Assembly: GCA_036389315.1 (NCBI GenBank)
Contig: DASVQF010000048.1
Span: 62,001 to 126,000 of the forward strand
Direction: 5' to 3'
Length of the DNA stretch: 64,000 nucleotides
Source: DASQYE01 sp036389315
GTDB lineage: Bacteria; Acidobacteriota; Blastocatellia; Pyrinomonadales; Pyrinomonadaceae
The stretch's first letter is position 1, and each line of letters opens with the position of its first letter. This document shows positions 59,772 to 64,000 of the stretch, in pieces. Below the pieces are notes generated by a model. That model was not told where the DNA came from. It saw nothing but the letters and a program-made list of their open reading frames with translations, and made no database searches. Made by a program: the position numbers and the translations under genes.

Positions 59772-62309
59772 TTATCTTGGTTCGAGCTTTTCCGAATAGA
59801 GCGATTGGTAGACCCAGAAATTCGGTATCACCTTAAAGACGTAATCCTTGGCTTGTGTGAACCCTATCTCGGGCACGTAATGGTCAGGGTCGTTCGAGCG
59901 GGCGCGTGAAATCCACCGCTCGACATTATCTTCGCCGCCGTTGTAGGAGGCTGCGACGGCCTGCGGCTGACCGGGAAATTGCCGGAAAAGATTGCCCATG
60001 TATTGCGAGGCGAAAAGCACGGCCGTACTCGGATTGTAGAGGTCGTCCTGGGCGAAGTCGCGCCGTCCGAGTTGCGCAGCAATCTCGTTGGCCGTCGAGG
60101 GGATGAACTGCGTCAGGCCGCGCGCTGCCGAAACCGATTTCGCTTCGGGCCGGAAACGGGATTCCTGCCGCATGATGGCGAGGACAAAGCGCGGGTCAAC
60201 GCCGCGCGGCGGAGCCGACTCAAGCAGCGCCGCACGATACGGCGCAGGGTAGAGCAGCTCGACCATCTCGCGCGGCGCAAGCTCAAGCAGGTAGTCCGCA
60301 GGCACCTGTTTCCAGATCGGCTCGGCGAAGGCCACAGCATGATTGGCCATGTCCGCCCGCTTGTAGTAGACGGCCAGGCTGTAGGCCGCGTCGCGCGCAG
60401 GCGTCGAGACGGTCGCGCCCTCCGCAGCGCCCTTTGTCGCAGTGCCGCCGCCCTGTGCGCTCGCCGCAGAAGTCCTCGCCTGCTCGCTCGACGCTTGCCC
60501 TCCTGTCCGGGCCACGGCCAGCTCCGGCGTGCCTTCGTCGTAGAGGCCGAGGAAGAGAAGCTCGTCGGCCAACGCTTGATGCGAAGGTGACGCGCTCGTC
60601 TCGCGTGGGCCCACCGTGATGACGTTCTGACGCCCGGCCTGAACGAGGCGCGGCGCTGTCAGCTTGCTATAGGCCGGGAGCGAGCGATAAGCGCGCCGCG
60701 CCATCTCAAGCAGCTCGCCGCGCACCGCAGCGTCTTGCGTCAATCGCAGCGCCCTCTGCACGGAGACGCGCCCGCGCTCGGCATCCCCGCCGTCGAGTAA
60801 CGCTTGCGCCTCCGTGCGCAGAGCCTTCAGGCGTTGCTCGACCAGCCCGCGCGTCTTCTCTTCTCCAGCGAGCGCGAGCAAGCGGCGTGTCGCGCGCCCG
60901 CCGTAATACTGGCCGCGCCCTTCGGGTATCTCAAGATAAGCACTGACGGCTTCTTCGTGGCGGCCCATACGCTCAAGGGTGTAAGCGCGTAGGAAAGTGA
61001 TTTCGGTCGAGTTCGTCCCGCCGGGCACGCGCATCTCGCCGAGGTCTGATTCGGCGCGCAGGGCGTCGAAATCTGCGAGCGCCTCGGCCCATGTCGCTTG
61101 GGCCAAATGAATCTTCGCCCGCGAGAAGAGGGCCAGCGCGCCGCCGACCTGACCTTTAAAGCGGGCGCGCGTCTGCTCAATCCAGTCGAGCGCCTCCGCG
61201 TCGCGCCCGGCCTCGCGCAGCGCATCTATGATATTCAGAAATGGGCGCTCAGGGTTCGGAGCCGCCGGGTACTTCTCGATAAAACGCTTGTAGGCGGCGA
61301 CGGCCTCGTCCGTCCGCTTCATTCGGACGTAAGAGGAGGCTATAAAGCTCATGGCATCGCGGGCGCTCGGAGTGTCGGGCAATTCGTCCGCGACGCGCCG
61401 GTAATACTTGATGGCCTCGTCGAAGTTGCGTTCCTGGTAAAAGCCGCAACCGATTTGATAGAGGGCGTCGGCCCTGCTTGTGCTCTGCGGGTAACGCTCG
61501 ACGACGGCCTGGTAGTGGCGGCGCGCTCCGGCAAAGTCGCGGTTGAAGCCGTAGATGCTTGCGCGCCGCAGGTGCTCCGTTTCCGCAAGCTGAGGAGCTT
61601 TCTGCTCTGCCGCTTCGGCGCTTCCGCCGTCCAGCTCGTCCAGGCCGCGCACGGCTAAGAGCGCGTAATCGTCCGGCTGCGCCGGGTCTGGCAACTGCGA
61701 GATCAGGTTGGTGAAGGTCTCTCGCGCCGCCTCAGCCTGGCCGCTGCGGAGCTTGGCCTGGCCGACGAGCGCCAGGGCTTCGCGGGCAGTGGCCGGCCCC
61801 GTTGCTTTAGCGCGCGGGTTGAGCACCGAGATGGCCGATGCGTAATCGCGGCTCTCCATAAAGCTTTCGCCGAGGCGGGCCAGCGCCGCTTCGCGCAAGA
61901 GGCTGGTGGGAGCGGTCGCGACGAGCTGGCGCAACTGCTCGCGCTCAAGCGGGAGGTTTCCAGTAGAGCGCGCGAACTGGGCCAAGTGCCAGAGAGCATA
62001 TTGCGAGAGCATGGAATTGCGCGCGACCACCGCTTGATAGACAGTCGCGGCCGTAGCCACATCACCACGCCTCTCAGCCAGCCGCGCGAGCAGGTAGTCG
62101 TAGTTGTTAAGGGCATAGACGGTCGGGTCTGCGCTACGTAACGCGACGACCTCATTTGTAGCCGCCTGGTAATCGCCGCCCTCTACGCTGGCGCGAATCC
62201 GCTCGTGGCGCTCGCGCGGCGTCTGCGCCTGGACGGCCAGGCTGAAGAAGAACAGGCTGAGAAGCGATGGACGCAGTATGCGAGCGATTTTTGAGATGCT
62301 TGATGACAT
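59772..62309 (-). CDS. Soluble lytic murein transglycosylase with TPR repeats
   Basis: An 845-residue exported protein. After a hydrophobic signal (ILRPSLLSLFFFSLAVQAQ) comes a long superhelical region of TPR-like repeats (for example YALWHLAQFARSTGNLPLEREQLRQL, ALYQIGCGFYQERNFDEAIKYYRRVADELP). The SLT domain lies around residues 690-830: FVLAIMRQESRFRPEAKSVSAARGL with the catalytic Glu, LTQFIPSTANEIA, LYNPSTAVLFASQYMG and AVAASYNGGEDNVERWI. It cleaves peptidoglycan glycan strands with formation of anhydromuramic ends. The protein is longer than Slt70 because of a larger TPR part. It is divergent from folD. Confidence 0.93.
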   Translation of the reverse strand: MSSSISKIARILRPSLLSLFFFSLAVQAQTPRERHERIRASVEGGDYQAATNEVVALRSADPTVYALNNYDYLLARLAERRGDVATAATVYQAVVARNSMLSQYALWHLAQFARSTGNLPLEREQLRQLVATAPTSLLREAALARLGESFMESRDYASAISVLNPRAKATGPATAREALALVGQAKLRSGQAEAARETFTNLISQLPDPAQPDDYALLAVRGLDELDGGSAEAAEQKAPQLAETEHLRRASIYGFNRDFAGARRHYQAVVERYPQSTSRADALYQIGCGFYQERNFDEAIKYYRRVADELPDTPSARDAMSFIASSYVRMKRTDEAVAAYKRFIEKYPAAPNPERPFLNIIDALREAGRDAEALDWIEQTRARFKGQVGGALALFSRAKIHLAQATWAEALADFDALRAESDLGEMRVPGGTNSTEITFLRAYTLERMGRHEEAVSAYLEIPEGRGQYYGGRATRRLLALAGEEKTRGLVEQRLKALRTEAQALLDGGDAERGRVSVQRALRLTQDAAVRGELLEMARRAYRSLPAYSKLTAPRLVQAGRQNVITVGPRETSASPSHQALADELLFLGLYDEGTPELAVARTGGQASSEQARTSAASAQGGGTATKGAAEGATVSTPARDAAYSLAVYYKRADMANHAVAFAEPIWKQVPADYLLELAPREMVELLYPAPYRAALLESAPPRGVDPRFVLAIMRQESRFRPEAKSVSAARGLTQFIPSTANEIAAQLGRRDFAQDDLYNPSTAVLFASQYMGNLFRQFPGQPQAVAASYNGGEDNVERWISRARSNDPDHYVPEIGFTQAKDYVFKVIPNFWVYQSLYSEKLEPR

Positions 62310-62422
62310 GTGATCTTCCGATGCGCTAATCTATGAAAAATTCCTGATGTCGCGTGGATATGATGCCAGAAAGCAGGCAGCAAGCAAAAGAAGCAGCGAC
62401 GGAAACGGTGACGGAAACGGTG

Positions 62423-63352
62423 ATGAAAGCGAAGATGCTGGAAGGGGCGGCGCTCTCTGAAGAGATCAAGCGCCGTGTCGCCCGCCGCGTAGCGCAACTG
62501 GCCCGCGAGCGCGACGTGCGCCCGTGCCTGGCCGTCGTGCGCGTCGGCGAAGACCCGGCCTCGGCCATCTACGTGCGCAATAAGGTGAAGACCTCTGAGG
62601 AGCTTGGGCTGCGCTCGGAGCATCACGCGCTTTCGGATCAGACGACGACAGAAGAGCTGCTCGCGCTCGTCTCTCAATTGAACATGCGCGAAGAGGTGGA
62701 CGGCATTCTGGTGCAGTTGCCGCTGCCCGAAGAGGTAGACGAGCTGCGCGTGCTCGCGTCCGTCGATCCGGCGAAGGACGTGGACGGATTTCATCCCCTC
62801 AATGTCGGTCTGCTGGCGATGGGCCAACCCGTGATCGCCCCTTGCACGCCGGCCGGCATCATAGAGCTGCTGTTGCACAACCAGGTGGAGATCAGTGGGG
62901 CAAAAGCCTGCGTCGTCGGCCGCAGCCGCATCGTCGGCCGCCCCCTGGCCCACCTGCTCTTGCAGCGCGACGCGACCGTGACCATCTGCCATTCGCGCAC
63001 GCGCGACCTGGCAGGCGTTACCCGTCAGGCTGATATACTCGTCGCGGCCATCGGGCGTCCGGGCTTCATCCGCGCCGAGCACATCAGGCCCGGCGCGACC
63101 GTCATAGATGTCGGGATTAACCAGGTGAGCGACGAGCGGCAGGCCAGAGAGTTGTTCGGCGCGGAAGCGGACAAACGAATTGAGGCGATCAGCCGTCGCG
63201 GCTATACGATTGTCGGGGACGTGCATCCTGTGGAGGGCGCGCGCGTGGCCGGTCGCCTGACGCCCGTGCCCGGAGGTGTGGGCCCACTGACGGTAGCCAT
63301 GCTGATGCAGAATACTTTGACGGCGGCTAGCGCCAGGCGCGGGCTGGAATAG
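62423..63352 (+). CDS. folD: Bifunctional methylenetetrahydrofolate dehydrogenase/methenyltetrahydrofolate cyclohydrolase
   Basis: A 309-residue enzyme interconverting methylene-, methenyl- and formyl-THF. Signatures are VRVGEDPASAIYVRNKVKTSEELGL (with the catalytic Lys), VDGILVQLPLPEEVDE, VDGFHPLNVGLLAMG, PCTPAGIIELLLHN, ACVVGRSRIVGRPLAHLLLQRDATVTICHS and VDPVEGAR-like VGDVHPVEGARVAGRLTPVPGGVGPLTVAMLMQNT. I prefer ATG 62423 (MKAKMLEGAALSEEI) as the homology start; longer starts at 62354-62363 would add a Thr/Glu tail encoded by two tandem 12-bp copies. coaE follows 2 bases after the stop. Confidence 0.95.
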   Translation: MKAKMLEGAALSEEIKRRVARRVAQLARERDVRPCLAVVRVGEDPASAIYVRNKVKTSEELGLRSEHHALSDQTTTEELLALVSQLNMREEVDGILVQLPLPEEVDELRVLASVDPAKDVDGFHPLNVGLLAMGQPVIAPCTPAGIIELLLHNQVEISGAKACVVGRSRIVGRPLAHLLLQRDATVTICHSRTRDLAGVTRQADILVAAIGRPGFIRAEHIRPGATVIDVGINQVSDERQARELFGAEADKRIEAISRRGYTIVGDVHPVEGARVAGRLTPVPGGVGPLTVAMLMQNTLTAASARRGLE

Positions 63353-63354
63353 AG

Positions 63355-63969
63355 ATGCTGCGTGTCGGATTGACCGGCTCCATTGCCGTCGGCAAGTCTT
63401 TCGTCTCCACGGTGCTGGCCGAGCTTGGGTGTCACGTCCTGGATGCAGACCGGACGGCGCGCGAGGTCGTGGGCCCAGGGACTCCGGGCCTGCGCGCGGT
63501 CGTAGATGCTTTCGGTGAAGAAGTCCTGCTCGCGGACGGCTCGCTTGACAGGCCGCGCTTGGGCGCGATTGTCTTCGCGGACGAAAAGAAACGATTGCTC
63601 TTAAATTCGATCCTTCATCCATATATAATCGCCGCGCAGGACGAACAGTTGCGCGAGTGGGAGAGGGAATCGCCGCGCGGGGTGGCAGTGGTTGACGCCG
63701 CGCTGATGATCGAATCGGGCGGTTATCGGCGCTTTGACAAGCTGGTCGTGGTACATTGTCGCCCGGAAGTTCAGCTAGAGCGTTTGATGGCGCGCAACGC
63801 CCTCTCGCGCGAAGAGGCCGAGCGACGCATCCGTGCGCAGATGCCGCAGGAAGAGAAGATGCTTTACGCTGATTTCCTGATTGATACTTCGGAAGGGTTC
63901 GAGCCGACGCGCAGGCGGGTCGCGGAGGTCTACGAGGAGCTCTCCAGATTGGCTGCGACGCCGAGTTAG
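63355..63969 (+). CDS. coaE: Dephospho-CoA kinase
   Basis: A 204-residue kinase for the last step of CoA synthesis. The P-loop is RVGLTGSIAVGKSFVS; HVLDADRTAREVVGPGTPGL is the acceptor region with the catalytic Asp; FADEKKRLLLNSILHPYI and VVDAALMIESGGYRRFDKLVVVHC are typical; LMARNALSREEAERRIRAQMPQEEKMLYADFLIDTS is the C-terminal signature. It starts 2 bases after folD and is surely cotranscribed. After its stop the window holds 31 bases with a GGGGTTTTTTT stretch and no gene. Confidence 0.96.
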   Translation: MLRVGLTGSIAVGKSFVSTVLAELGCHVLDADRTAREVVGPGTPGLRAVVDAFGEEVLLADGSLDRPRLGAIVFADEKKRLLLNSILHPYIIAAQDEQLREWERESPRGVAVVDAALMIESGGYRRFDKLVVVHCRPEVQLERLMARNALSREEAERRIRAQMPQEEKMLYADFLIDTSEGFEPTRRRVAEVYEELSRLAATPS

Positions 63970-64000
63970 AGATTAACAAGCAGGGGTTTTTTTCCAGATG

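Noticed and set aside
62183..63979. A 598-codon open frame on the minus strand opposite folD and coaE
   Set aside because: folD and coaE on the plus strand have full family signatures; the antisense frame is an Arg/Pro/His-rich shadow caused by high GC.

Overview
The window looks like a chromosomal segment of a high-GC, Gram-negative aerobic acidobacterium, most likely Blastocatellia-like. That placement is an inference from gene content and style: a TIGR03437-like domain in a giant secreted repeat protein, a long nuo operon, a DUF3309 peptide and PilZ/TPR/zinc-ribbon proteins. No rRNA, tRNA, insertion sequence, prophage or CRISPR array was seen.

Layout. 1-5.8 kb: the 3' end of a trypsin/PDZ protease gene, then an amide-ligase neighbourhood (circularly permuted ATP-grasp, PilZ protein, unknown protein, GCS2-type carboxylate-amine ligase) meeting a convergent class I glutamine amidotransferase at a hairpin. 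5.8-22.1 kb: an unknown gene and a minus-strand respiratory complex I operon nuoABCDEFGHJKLM-tlpA-N with a clear promoter at its head and a large hairpin at its end; nuoI is missing. 22.2-24.5 kb: a conserved hypothetical gene, thiS, thiG and a 21-bp tandem repeat. 24.6-33.3 kb: one gene for a protein of about 2900 residues built from a beta-propeller, lamin-tail, Ig-like, Calx-beta and DUF11 modules. 33.6-40.3 kb: an SDR protein, a fused homocysteine methyltransferase/methylene-THF reductase preceded by a promoter, a candidate SAM-II/SAM-V riboswitch and an intrinsic terminator, then mutM, a DUF3309 peptide, a phosphohexomutase and a nucleotidyltransferase with an unusual signature. 40.5-46.7 kb: a sugar-metabolism island (divergent nucleotidyltransferase, split transketolase, second phosphohexomutase) and a two-TM protein of unknown role. 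46.8-58.2 kb: thiolase, 3-hydroxyacyl-CoA dehydrogenase, a zinc-ribbon/TPR protein, then yceD-rpmF-plsX-fabH-(secreted)-fabD-acpP-fabF-etfB-etfA, linking fatty-acid synthesis with beta-oxidation-type electron transfer. 58.2-64 kb: a secreted protein, a CusF-SCO1 fusion, a lytic transglycosylase, folD and coaE.

The most unusual structural signal is a set of intergenic hairpins built from degenerate 7-nt units (GTGATGA, GAATGAT, GGGATGA, AATAGTA types), inverted around an AAAAGC/GCTTTT-like loop closure. They sit between genes at seven places and sometimes supply the stop codon of the upstream gene. Further points of interest are the candidate SAM riboswitch, the absent nuoI, the histidine-rich insert in NuoL, and the ThiS C-terminus extended past its Gly-Gly.
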